From positions 1-37,990 of the forward strand of contig JACPNP010000045.1 of NCBI GenBank assembly GCA_016185365.1: a stretch of 37,990 nt of DNA, written 5' to 3'. Position 1 is the stretch's first letter; each line of letters starts with the position of its first letter. Below, piece after piece: positions 1 through 9,432 of the stretch. The notes under the pieces were generated by a model. The model had not been told where the DNA came from. It was given only the letters and a program-made list of their open reading frames with translations, and did not search any database. Both the position numbers and the translations under genes were made by a program. The DNA is from Terriglobales bacterium. GTDB lineage: Bacteria; Acidobacteriota; Terriglobia; Terriglobales; Acidobacteriaceae.

Positions 1-1545
1 GATACGCAAGCGGTCACCGGCCTTACGGACGCTGCCTTCGAGCACCATGTGCGCATTCAACTCCGTGCCGATCTTGCGGATGTCTTCCGATTTACCTTTA
101 AAACGGAAAACCGACGTGCGCGCCACCACACGCAAGCCCTTTACATTACTGAGGGTGCTGATCAGCTCCTCGGTTAGTCCGTCGCTGAAATACTCATTCT
201 CCGGATCAGAACTCATATTGACGAACGGCAGGACAGCAATGGATACCGGGCTGGCAGCAGCGTCCACGGCTGCCCTGTCCAATTCCGCCCGGTAGCGAAA
301 CACCGGCGCGTAGCTTCCTCTGGCGTCCTCAATAAGTACCGGATCGTTGCGGCCGCCGGCGGCGTAATACTCCTTGAGCCGCAACTGAAGGGCTGCCGCT
401 TGCACGCGTACGATGGGATCGGTTCGCGGATTGAAGGAGTCCTCGCGCGCAAACACCGCCTGCGTGACGGTATACTCTTCCAGTCTGTCTGCCCGTCCCG
501 CCAACGTCTCTCCTACCGAGAACTCAAGCAGGCGCGCGAGCTGATCAGCATGGGCGAAGAACCGGCTGGCGAGAATCTTCGCAAGTTCCGCCTCGACGGC
601 ATCCGGAGCAACACGGGAAGGCGCAATCTCGCTCCGGGCAACGGCAGAGCCGCCCGAAACACCCGTTCCGGCCGCTTCCACGTCCCGTTTTAAGCGCCGT
701 AAGGAAGCCCACGCCTCCGAAGCCGTTTGGCAGCGAAGGTCTCTGTCCTTTTCCAGCGTTTTGCGAATGATGGAGTCCAGTTGCTGCGGCAAGTCAGCCC
801 GCATGCGAAGGGCCGAGGGGGGCGTTTTGTTCAGAATCGCATCAAACGTGATGGCCGTGGTTTCGCCTTGAAAGGGGCGCTGGCCGGTGACCATTTCATA
901 CAGCACCAGGCCGAGCGAAAATAAATCTGAGCGCACATCGAGCTTTTCGCCGCGTGCCTGTTCCGGCGACATATAGGCGACGGTGCCGACAGCCGTGCCC
1001 GGCTCGGTCAGAAGTCCCTCAGTCATGGCGGCCGTCTCGGCACTCGACCCATGCGCGCCGCGCCGTTTCATCTGCTTGGCCAGACCGAAGTCCATCACTC
1101 GCACCTGTCCGCGCTCGGTGACAAAAATGTTCGCCGGCTTGATATCGCGATGAACGATGCCTTTGGTGTGCGCTGCATCCAGCGCATCCGAAATCTGGAT
1201 TCCAATCTCAATCAACTCTGCGAGCCGCAGCGGTCCAGCCGCAATCTGCTGGCGAAGCGTTTGTCCCTGCAGATATTCCATGGCGATGTAAGGCTGCCCG
1301 GCATGTTCCCCGACATCGTAGATGGTGCAGATGTTGGGGTGATTCAACGCCGAGACGGCACGCGCCTCCCGCTGGAAGCGCTCACGCAGACGCGGCTTAT
1401 CGGACAGATGCTCGGCCAGCACCTTGATCGCAACAATTCGCGCCAGGCGCGTATCGCGAGCGCGATATACCTCGCCCATGCCGCCGGCGCCTATGGGAGC
1501 GAGGATCTCGTAAGGACCTAGACGCATCCCGGTCGACAGGGACAT
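1..1545 (-). CDS. Serine/threonine protein kinase with C-terminal TolB/FlgO-like domain (partial, runs off left edge)
   Basis: The reading frame from the ATG at 1545 stays open to base 1, giving 515 residues with the C-terminus outside the window. It starts MSLSTGMRLGPYEILAPIGA. The kinase domain spans about residues 11-265: glycine loop GAGGMGEV (19-26), Lys41 in the VAIK motif, Glu60, catalytic VHRDIKPAN with HRD at 132-134, DFG at 152-154, then MSPEQARG. It is therefore an active-looking Hanks-type (PknB-like) kinase. After a linker, about residue 370 onward has the motif DPIVRVQAAALQLRLKEYY, often found beside TolB-like domains. The visible end (AVLPFVNMSSDPENEYFSDG and on) is a TolB/FlgO-like domain that usually precedes TPR repeats. 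No membrane segment is visible yet. A TACAAT box lies 9 bases before the ATG. Kinase assignment is certain; signal and substrates are unknown. Confidence 0.93.
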   Translation of the reverse strand, partial: MSLSTGMRLGPYEILAPIGAGGMGEVYRARDTRLARIVAIKVLAEHLSDKPRLRERFQREARAVSALNHPNICTIYDVGEHAGQPYIAMEYLQGQTLRQQIAAGPLRLAELIEIGIQISDALDAAHTKGIVHRDIKPANIFVTERGQVRVMDFGLAKQMKRRGAHGSSAETAAMTEGLLTEPGTAVGTVAYMSPEQARGEKLDVRSDLFSLGLVLYEMVTGQRPFQGETTAITFDAILNKTPPSALRMRADLPQQLDSIIRKTLEKDRDLRCQTASEAWASLRRLKRDVEAAGTGVSGGSAVARSEIAPSRVAPDAVEAELAKILASRFFAHADQLARLLEFSVGETLAGRADRLEEYTVTQAVFAREDSFNPRTDPIVRVQAAALQLRLKEYYAAGGRNDPVLIEDARGSYAPVFRYRAELDRAAVDAAASPVSIAVLPFVNMSSDPENEYFSDGLTEELISTLSNVKGLRVVARTSVFRFKGKSEDIRKIGTELNAHMVLEGSVRKAGDRLRI

Positions 1546-1554
1546 GGTGCGTTG

Positions 1555-1560
1555 ATTGTA
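1555..1560 (-). promoter_or_regulatory. Probable -10 box of the kinase gene
   Basis: On the minus strand TACAAT lies 9 bases upstream of the kinase ATG (1545). The transcript would begin within two or three bases of the start codon, and no Shine-Dalgarno sequence is visible. No clear -35 box was found. Confidence 0.4.
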
Positions 1561-1594
1561 GCTCACCCGCGCCTTAGCAACGGCGCTGGCGCCC

Positions 1595-2905
<1,311 letters not shown>

Positions 2906-2974
2906 TAGCCTGGCTCCGTATCGATTCTACTACCGCGTGGACCGGCCGTGTAGAATAACCCCCCGGCGCACGTT

Positions 2975-4051
2975 ATGATGAAGGACTTGCCCACTACTGC
3001 AATCAAAGAGCGCTACAGCCAGTGGATGTACGCCTGGGAAAACCGGCTATGCTTCCGCTCGACCGATCGCGTCGTCCGCCCCTTCGAATGGGGCCTGGAC
3101 TGGACCGCCGGCTGGCCGGGCGCGATGCCGCTCAACGGCCACACGCCGCAGCAGTATCTCTCCGACTTGAATCGCGCCGCGATTGAGTCGAGTGAAGAAT
3201 TTTTCGGCTACGATACGCCGCGCGATTTCACGCTGCGCGACAATCACCTGCGCTTCACGTCCGCTGTCCCCACGCCTTATCCGGAGAACAACACCGTCAA
3301 CGGGCTCTGGTTTCCCGGCAAGCCCAGCCCGTGGCAGGGTCGATCGGCGCGCAGCGCAGTGGTCGTGCTGCCGCATTGGAACGCCCACATCCAGCAGCAT
3401 CAGGCGCTGTGCAACGCCATCAGCCAGCTAGGCATTGGTGCGTTGCGTTTGAGCCTTCCTTATCACGATCTGCGTCTTCCCAAAGAAACCGCGCGCGCCG
3501 ATTACGCCGTTTCCGCCAACGTAGCCCGCACTCTCCACGCCACGCGCCAGGCCGTGATCGACGTACGCAGTTGTCTCGATTGGCTTCAGTCGCAGGGCTA
3601 CGAAAAATTCGGCATTGTCGGCACCAGCCTGGGCTCCTGCTATGCGTTTCTGGCCAGCGCGCATGACCCGCGTCTGGAAGTCAACGCATTCAACCACTGC
3701 TCTACCTATTTCGCCGATGTGGTTTGGACCGGCCTTTCCACCCAGCACATCCGCCAGGGAATGGAAGAGAAGATCGACATCGATACGCTGCGTGAAAGCT
3801 GGATGGCCATCAGCCCGGTGAGCTACATGGCCAAGTTCGCGCAGAAGCCCAAGAAGTCGCTCTTCATCTACACGCGTTTCGATACCACGTTCCTGCCCGA
3901 ATTCTCGCGGGACGTGGTCGAGCATCTTGGCCGCCACGATCTCGATCATCGCGTGGTGGTGCTGCCCTGCGGCCACTACACGCTGGGCGAGACGCCGTTC
4001 AAGTTTCTGGACGGCTATCACATCTGTTCGTTCCTCAAGAAAAATATGTAA
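2975..4051 (+). CDS. Alpha/beta hydrolase, ABHD18-like
   Basis: This 358-residue protein lacks an obvious signal peptide. The nucleophile elbow is GIVGTSLGS with Ser218. Asp303 (YTRFDTTF) and His334 (PCGHYTLGE) are well placed to complete the catalytic triad. The first 120 residues form a family-specific N-terminal region, and the sequence VLPHWNAHIQ around residues 131-140 begins the hydrolase core. The overall pattern resembles the ABHD18/DUF2048 group, whose natural substrate I do not know. Translation may start at the ATG at 2975 or the adjacent in-frame ATG at 2978. The gene is followed after 16 bases by a Gfo/Idh/MocA gene with its own ribosome-binding site, so the two are probably co-transcribed. 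A role in carbohydrate-ester or sugar-derivative breakdown is inference from context only. Confidence 0.85.
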   Translation: MMKDLPTTAIKERYSQWMYAWENRLCFRSTDRVVRPFEWGLDWTAGWPGAMPLNGHTPQQYLSDLNRAAIESSEEFFGYDTPRDFTLRDNHLRFTSAVPTPYPENNTVNGLWFPGKPSPWQGRSARSAVVVLPHWNAHIQQHQALCNAISQLGIGALRLSLPYHDLRLPKETARADYAVSANVARTLHATRQAVIDVRSCLDWLQSQGYEKFGIVGTSLGSCYAFLASAHDPRLEVNAFNHCSTYFADVVWTGLSTQHIRQGMEEKIDIDTLRESWMAISPVSYMAKFAQKPKKSLFIYTRFDTTFLPEFSRDVVEHLGRHDLDHRVVVLPCGHYTLGETPFKFLDGYHICSFLKKNM

Positions 4052-4067
4052 GCGCGAAAGGATCTCC

Positions 4068-5399
4068 ATGAATCGCCGCGAATTCCTCGCTCTCTCCGGC
4101 ACCGCAGCTTTCGCGGCGCAGTTCGATCCGCGGAAACGCAGACGCGTGGGATTGATCGGCTGCGGCTGGTATGGCAAAGGCGATTTGTTGCGCCTCATCC
4201 AGGTGGCTCCGGTCGAAGTTGTCTCGCTGTGCGATGTCGATAAGCAGATGCTGGCCGAAGCCGCGCAAATCGTGTCATCGCGGCAGGCTTCGCACAAAAC
4301 GCCGCGCACCTACGCCGACTATCGCGAGATGCTCAAGGAGAAAGACCTCGACATCGTGCTCATCGGCACGCCGGATCACTGGCACGCCTTGCCCATGATT
4401 GCCGCCGTGCAAGCGGGCGCGGACGTCTACGTGCAGAAACCGATCAGCGTCGACATCGTCGAAGGCCAGGCCATGCTCGCTGCCGCGCGCAAGCACAATC
4501 GCGTGGTGCAGGTGGGCACGCAGCGCCGCAGCACGCCCCACCTGGCCGAAGCCCGCGATCGCATTGTTCGCGAAGGCAAGCTGGGCAAAGTTCATTTCGC
4601 TGAAATTTATTGCTACTACCACATGCGCGCTACCGAGAATCCGCCCGATACCGCGCCGCCCAGTTATCTCGATTACGAAATGTGGACCGGACCCGCGCCT
4701 ATGCGTCCGTACAATTCGCTGGTGCATCCGCGAAGCTGGCGCGCCTTTATGGAATACGGCAACGGCATCGTCGGCGACATGTGCATCCACATGTTCGACA
4801 TGACCCGCTGGATGCTCGATCTCGGCTGGCCAATCCGCGTGTCCTCATCCGGCGGCATTCTGGTCGACAAGAAAAGCAGAGCCAATATTTCCGACACGCA
4901 AAACGCCACGTTCGATTACGGCGACATGCAAATCGTCTGGCAGCATCGCACCTGGGGCGACACGCCCGATCCTAATTACCCGTGGGGCGCGACGCTCTAC
5001 GGCGACAAGGGCACGCTGAGGCTCAGCGTAAACAGCTACGATTTCACGCCGTCCGCAAAAGGCGCGACGCCGATTCACCGCGACGTGACGTACGAGCTCG
5101 ATCAGTATCCGGAAGACAGAACCGAAAAGGATCTCGAGCGCCATGTCGCGCCCGCCATTCGCTATCACATGAAGGATCTGCTGACCTCGATCGACGCGCG
5201 CAGCAAGCCGGTGGCGGATATCGAGCAGGGTTACATTTCAACGACGAGTTGCATCCTCGCCAATCTGTCGCTGCAGACCGGCCGCACGCTCACCTGGGAT
5301 GCGCGCGCACAACGTATCGCCAACGACGAGGAAGCCAACCGCCTGCTGCGGCGCCCATATCGTAAACCGTGGACCCATCCCGAACCTGGCAACGTGTAA
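4068..5399 (+). CDS. Gfo/Idh/MocA family oxidoreductase with VQKP motif, Tat-type signal
   Basis: I chose the ATG at 4068 because GAAAGGA sits just upstream and the protein then begins MNRREFLALSGTAAFAAQF, a twin-arginine export signal. An upstream in-frame start would run back into the hydrolase gene. The product is 443 residues. The Rossmann motif GLIGCGWYGKGDL is near residue 27 and PDHWHALPM precedes the catalytic region. The usual EKP is replaced by VQKP (ADVYVQKPISVD); the lysine is kept and the glutamate is lost. The C-terminal half includes GDMCIHMFDMTRW, typical of the family. It is only moderately similar to the paralogue at 1595, so it is not a recent duplicate. Substrate unknown; sugar or cyclitol is likely from the family. 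Confidence 0.92.
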   Translation: MNRREFLALSGTAAFAAQFDPRKRRRVGLIGCGWYGKGDLLRLIQVAPVEVVSLCDVDKQMLAEAAQIVSSRQASHKTPRTYADYREMLKEKDLDIVLIGTPDHWHALPMIAAVQAGADVYVQKPISVDIVEGQAMLAAARKHNRVVQVGTQRRSTPHLAEARDRIVREGKLGKVHFAEIYCYYHMRATENPPDTAPPSYLDYEMWTGPAPMRPYNSLVHPRSWRAFMEYGNGIVGDMCIHMFDMTRWMLDLGWPIRVSSSGGILVDKKSRANISDTQNATFDYGDMQIVWQHRTWGDTPDPNYPWGATLYGDKGTLRLSVNSYDFTPSAKGATPIHRDVTYELDQYPEDRTEKDLERHVAPAIRYHMKDLLTSIDARSKPVADIEQGYISTTSCILANLSLQTGRTLTWDARAQRIANDEEANRLLRRPYRKPWTHPEPGNV

Positions 5400-5406
5400 C
5401 GAAAGA

Positions 5407-5427
5407 GGGCGGGTTTGAAGCCCGCCC
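5407..5427. repeat. REP-like palindrome, first copy
   Basis: Seven-base arms GGGCGGG and CCCGCCC enclose TTTGAAG, immediately after the oxidoreductase stop. The same GGCGGGTTTGAA core recurs in the larger palindrome at 5538-5570, so this is a small repeat family and not a one-off hairpin. Confidence 0.6.
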
Positions 5428-5537
5428 CTACATCGGCGGCCTCGGCGAACCATCACGGGCTATATGACGTTTTGGGGCGGCGGGCGTCGACGAATCGCCG
5501 TGGGCCACTTGACGTTGGGCATCTGCAAAATCGGTGT

Positions 5538-5570
5538 AGGGCGGGTTTGAAACTGTTTCAAACCCGCCCT
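5538..5570. repeat. Perfect 33-base palindrome, REP-like second copy; possible bidirectional terminator
   Basis: Arms of 16 bases (5538-5553 and 5555-5570) are perfectly complementary around a single central T at 5554. They begin AGGGCGGGTTTGAAA. Five T residues at 5577-5581 follow, so the hairpin could act as a Rho-independent terminator on the plus strand. It shares its core with the repeat at 5407-5427. The stretch between the two copies (5428-5537) shows no gene. Confidence 0.65.
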
Positions 5571-5617
5571 CCGCACTTTTTAGTAAAATCGCTATCTCAC
5601 TCGTGATTTCTCAACCA

Positions 5618-6793
5618 ATGCCGCGTCTGGTAATTGCCGCGCTGTTCGCCATGCCCGCAGCGCTGTGGGCGCAGGCGCCCGCCTACGTCGGCTCCACAGC
5701 CTGCAAAACCTGCCACGCGGCCACCTACGAACGCTGGAGCAAGACCCGCATGGCCAACGTGGTCACCGATCCCAAGGGGCGCCCCGAAGTCATCCTGCCG
5801 GATCTCAGCAAACCAAACCCGCTCGTCACGTTCAAAAAAGAAGACATTGCGTTTGTCTACGGAACCAAATGGAAGCAGCGCTATTTTCAAAAAGTGGCCG
5901 ACGACTATTTCCCGCTGGGCGCGCAATGGGACGTCACGCATCAGGTCTGGCGCGCGTATCACACCGCTAATGGCACCGACTGGTGGACTAAGTTTTACCC
6001 CGATGCAAACTCGGCGCGCCCGACCGGCCCGCTCTGCGATGGCTGCCATTCAGTCAACTACAACATTCAGACCAAGGCCGTTACCGAATGGAATGTGGGC
6101 TGCGAAAAATGCCACGGGCCCGGCAGCGAGCACGCGCGCCGGCCGTCACGCGCCAACATTGCGAATCCGGCGCGCCTCAATTACGTGCAAGCCAACGACG
6201 TCTGCATTCAGTGCCATTCCCAAGGCCAGCCGCTCAACAATCCGATAGAGGGCAAGTATTATGACTGGCCGGTAGGCTTCCACGTCGGTTTGGCGCTAAA
6301 GGATTACTGGGAATTAGAGCCGCACAAACCCGGCGAGACTACGTTCACCCATTTTCCGGATGGCACCGGCCACAAGAACCGGATGCAAGGCAACGATTTC
6401 GTGCAGAGCGTCATGTATACGCGCGGCATCACCTGCTTCAGTTGTCACGATGTCCACGGCACCGCCAACAATGCCGATTTGCTCAAGCCGGCAAGCGTAA
6501 TGTGCCTGCAGTGTCACAGCCCGCAATCTCCGAATGGACCGCACACGGCTTCGATAGAAGCCCACACGCATCACAAGGCCGGCTCGGCCGGCAGCGAATG
6601 CATCGGCTGCCACATGCCCAAAATCGAGCAGACCATCGCGGACGTAAACGTTCGCAGCCACACGTTCAAATTCATTCCGCCATCGGCGCTTCCGAATTCC
6701 TGCAACTCCTGTCACGCGGATAAGACGCTGCAATGGGCCAAAGATGCGCTGAAGTCGTGGCCCGAATTTTCACCGTGGCGCGTAGCCCAGTGA
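5618..6793 (+). CDS. Eight-haem c-type cytochrome, secreted
   Basis: The protein has a Sec signal peptide (MPRLVIAALFAMPAALWAQA) and eight CxxCH haem-binding motifs in order: CKTCH, CDGCH, CEKCH, CIQCH, CFSCH, CLQCH, CIGCH and CNSCH. It resembles the cytochrome c554/multihaem group used for periplasmic electron transfer. No catalytic lysine-haem motif of NrfA type was seen, so an electron-carrier role is more likely than nitrite reduction. The start is uncertain: GTG at 5603 and ATG at 5618 are in frame, neither has a good Shine-Dalgarno, and I prefer the ATG. From the ATG it is 391 residues. The gene converges on the TonB-type receptor, with only two bases between their stop codons. Redox partner unknown. 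Confidence 0.9.
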   Translation: MPRLVIAALFAMPAALWAQAPAYVGSTACKTCHAATYERWSKTRMANVVTDPKGRPEVILPDLSKPNPLVTFKKEDIAFVYGTKWKQRYFQKVADDYFPLGAQWDVTHQVWRAYHTANGTDWWTKFYPDANSARPTGPLCDGCHSVNYNIQTKAVTEWNVGCEKCHGPGSEHARRPSRANIANPARLNYVQANDVCIQCHSQGQPLNNPIEGKYYDWPVGFHVGLALKDYWELEPHKPGETTFTHFPDGTGHKNRMQGNDFVQSVMYTRGITCFSCHDVHGTANNADLLKPASVMCLQCHSPQSPNGPHTASIEAHTHHKAGSAGSECIGCHMPKIEQTIADVNVRSHTFKFIPPSALPNSCNSCHADKTLQWAKDALKSWPEFSPWRVAQ

Positions 6794-6795
6794 AC

Positions 6796-9369
6796 TCAGA
6801 ATGTGAACCGGACTGAGACTTGCAGTCGTCTGGTTGGCAATGCCGCGACTGCTTTTCCAAAGAAAGGCGATGTTAGCGTTCCGACGTAGCTGACATAATT
6901 CACATGATTCAGCAGGTTGAATGAATCGAGGCCCAGCGTTACGGTGGGTCCTTTGTCTTTCCGGGCCGGTTGCAAAAAAAAGTCTCGCGACAAACGGAGG
7001 TCCACGTCTGCGTAGCCGGGCCCTTGCAGGCTGTTTCGGGCGACGCCGGCGGGACGGTCGTTGGCTAAGCCATCGTTGTTAACGTCGCGTCCGGTGGTCA
7101 TCGTATAAGGCATGCCGGAATAAAAGGCAAGCCCGAGGCCCAGCTTGAAGTATTTGCCCGGGTTGAGCGAACCAAGCAGATTGAAACGGTTCCGCTGGTC
7201 ATAGTCAGCACGCGACCATTCTCCGGAAAGATCGTAGTTATTGGCCGGGAAACTGTTGATGCCGCTGGTCCGGCTGCCCCCCGTCGTCGTGCCTCCCACA
7301 TCGTTATAGGCGCGTGAGAGCGTGTACTGCATCATCCCGGTAAAGTAGCGGGTGACATTGCCGCGCAGCGCAATCTCGAGCGAATGTCTCTGCAAACTCC
7401 CCGAGGATTCGATCTGACGCCACACGTTCAAATTGGGGTCGGGCCGCGTTGCGTAAAGCGGCGGAGCGGGGGCGTTCACATCGCGGGAGCGAAACAGGTC
7501 GACGCCGCGTGTGGCGAAGTAGTTCACGCTGAGAGTAGTCGATTTCCCCAACTGCCGTTCTAGTCCGGCGCCGTATTGCAGGACATAAGGCAGCCTCACG
7601 CTGGGATCCAGGCGCACCACGCTGGTCGGTCCGCTAACGGCGGGGGCAGGATACGGCGGCTCCGAGATCAAATACCGGAGAAGGCGCTCGCCGTCATAGC
7701 GGATGAGATCGAAGATGGGTTGCGGCCCGGACCGGTCATAGAAAATTCCAGCGCCGCCGCGAATGACCACTCTCCGGCCCTTGCCGGGCGCGTAGGCGAA
7801 CGAAACACGCGGGGCGAAGTTGTTATTGTCGTGAAAATAGTTTTGCCAGTCGTACCGCAGCCCGGTCGTGATGGACAGGTTGGGCCGGAAACGAAATTCA
7901 TCCTGCACAAATCCGCCCAGAACCTTCTCCATGAAGACGACATGTCCGTTCCCTGATTGCCGCAACAGGGAAAACGGACGGTCCTGCTGGTAGTCCTGGA
8001 TCGTCGAGAAGGAATAGGTGCCGGCGGTGTTGGTGTTGTCGTCCAGGCCGCGGCGGCTGATGTCTGGCACATTAATTCCCATCCGGATCACGTGTTTGCT
8101 CCCGGTCCAGGACACAATTTCATTGAATGCGATATGGTTCTCGGTTTGCAGCCGGTTGGCTTGCGCGCCTCCGCCGGTGAATGCGTCGAGCACCACGATC
8201 TTCGGACCCGGATTCACGCTATTGGTGGGAGTGTGCTGCCTGGCCACCAGGAAGCGAAATTGGTTGAAGAGTTTGCCGCTGATTGGCCCGCGATGATTGA
8301 AATAGATAATGTCTTCGCGATCCTCGAAGTTGGTGGCAACCTCGGGCAGGTTGAACCCTCCCACGCCCTGATTGTCAATCGTCTGGCGCGTGTACAGCCC
8401 CCGGATGGAGATAAGCTGATTCTGGCCAATCTGGCGCGTAACGCTGCCCGAGATTTCGGTATTGCGCTGCGGAGCCGGCAGCGTTTCCTGAATGTTCCCC
8501 GACGGCCCGAGCGCGAATATGACAGCCTGTTGATCCTCTTCTTCCCGGTTCACCGAAATCAGAAACGATGTTTTCTTGCCGCTGCCGAGCGGCCCGGTGA
8601 CGTTGCCCTCGAAGATGCGGCGTTGCTCCGCTGGGCGGGTTAGGGCGAACGGGTCGCGAGCATTCAGAAAGGAGTCCCGAAATAGAAAATTGAATGTGCC
8701 GTGAAATTGAGCCGAAGCCGGCTTGGTGATGATCTCGATTCGTCCCCGGCCGGGACGCGGATATTCCGCCGAATACGGATCCTGGTTTAACCTGACCTCC
8801 TGAATCGCGGAAGCAGACACGCTGGCCCTGGTGCCTTCCAACCCATCCACGATCAGCGTGACCCCGGATGTGGCCACCGATCCGGCGTCGAGGAATCGCG
8901 ACATGGTCCCGATGTAGTCCTGATCGAAGACCGGCAGGTTGTCCAACATCTGGCGGTCCAGAGCGACCGAATCAAGATTTTCTGAAGTGCTGGTGCTGAC
9001 TTGTGTTGCATCTCCCCTAACCGACAGCTCCTGTTTTACGTCCGCTAATACGAGCACGAGCACAAGAGGCGCCGGGGAACGGGATCCCACCCTAAGTCGA
9101 GCGATAGTGGGCTTGAATCCGTCGTGCTCGGCTTCGGCAATGTATACTCCGGGTGCGACACTGTCAACGCGAAAGGCGCCAGTCACATCGGATGTAGCGG
9201 AGTACTGAACCGCGCCGTTCCGCTGGAGAGTCACTCTCGCCTCAGGAACGGTTGCGTTGGAGGAATCCAATACCACGCCGGTAACCGTGACACCTGCGGT
9301 CTGGCCCGCTCCGGTCCCAGCCACGCACAGCAGCACGAGCACGCCACAGACTGGGAAACAAACCTTCAC
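6796..9369 (-). CDS. TonB-dependent receptor, Oar-like, with N-terminal carboxypeptidase-regulatory domain
   Basis: This 857-residue outer-membrane protein has a signal peptide (MKVCFPVCGVLVLLCVAGTG). A carboxypeptidase regulatory-like beta-sandwich follows at about 27-110 (VTGVVLDSSNATVPEARVTL), then a plug domain at about 115-235 (SVALDRQMLDNLPVFDQDYI; VTLIVDGLEGTRASVSASAI). The rest is a long beta-barrel ending VSVRFTF, with the terminal aromatic typical of outer-membrane proteins. This architecture is greatly expanded in Acidobacteria and is thought to import or bind plant- or soil-derived oligomers. At 857 residues it is short for the group, which often exceeds 1000. The start is the GTG at 9369, with a TACGAT box 8 bases upstream on the minus strand and no Shine-Dalgarno. 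Ligand unknown. Confidence 0.9.
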   Translation of the reverse strand: MKVCFPVCGVLVLLCVAGTGAGQTAGVTVTGVVLDSSNATVPEARVTLQRNGAVQYSATSDVTGAFRVDSVAPGVYIAEAEHDGFKPTIARLRVGSRSPAPLVLVLVLADVKQELSVRGDATQVSTSTSENLDSVALDRQMLDNLPVFDQDYIGTMSRFLDAGSVATSGVTLIVDGLEGTRASVSASAIQEVRLNQDPYSAEYPRPGRGRIEIITKPASAQFHGTFNFLFRDSFLNARDPFALTRPAEQRRIFEGNVTGPLGSGKKTSFLISVNREEEDQQAVIFALGPSGNIQETLPAPQRNTEISGSVTRQIGQNQLISIRGLYTRQTIDNQGVGGFNLPEVATNFEDREDIIYFNHRGPISGKLFNQFRFLVARQHTPTNSVNPGPKIVVLDAFTGGGAQANRLQTENHIAFNEIVSWTGSKHVIRMGINVPDISRRGLDDNTNTAGTYSFSTIQDYQQDRPFSLLRQSGNGHVVFMEKVLGGFVQDEFRFRPNLSITTGLRYDWQNYFHDNNNFAPRVSFAYAPGKGRRVVIRGGAGIFYDRSGPQPIFDLIRYDGERLLRYLISEPPYPAPAVSGPTSVVRLDPSVRLPYVLQYGAGLERQLGKSTTLSVNYFATRGVDLFRSRDVNAPAPPLYATRPDPNLNVWRQIESSGSLQRHSLEIALRGNVTRYFTGMMQYTLSRAYNDVGGTTTGGSRTSGINSFPANNYDLSGEWSRADYDQRNRFNLLGSLNPGKYFKLGLGLAFYSGMPYTMTTGRDVNNDGLANDRPAGVARNSLQGPGYADVDLRLSRDFFLQPARKDKGPTVTLGLDSFNLLNHVNYVSYVGTLTSPFFGKAVAALPTRRLQVSVRFTF

Positions 9370-9377
9370 TGCTGGAG

Positions 9378-9383
9378 ATCGTA
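9378..9383 (-). promoter_or_regulatory. Probable -10 box of the TonB-type receptor gene
   Basis: TACGAT on the minus strand ends 8 bases before the GTG at 9369, consistent with a leaderless or near-leaderless transcript. No -35 element is evident. Confidence 0.35.
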
Positions 9384-9432
9384 GCAGCGGAACCTGAAGA
9401 TTCCATGAAAAAAAGCCACGTGCTTTTGCCGC

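Noticed and set aside
5407-5570. CRISPR-like array suggested by repeated GGCGGGTTTGAA
   Set aside because: Only two copies, differing in length and each palindromic, with no regular spacers or cas genes.
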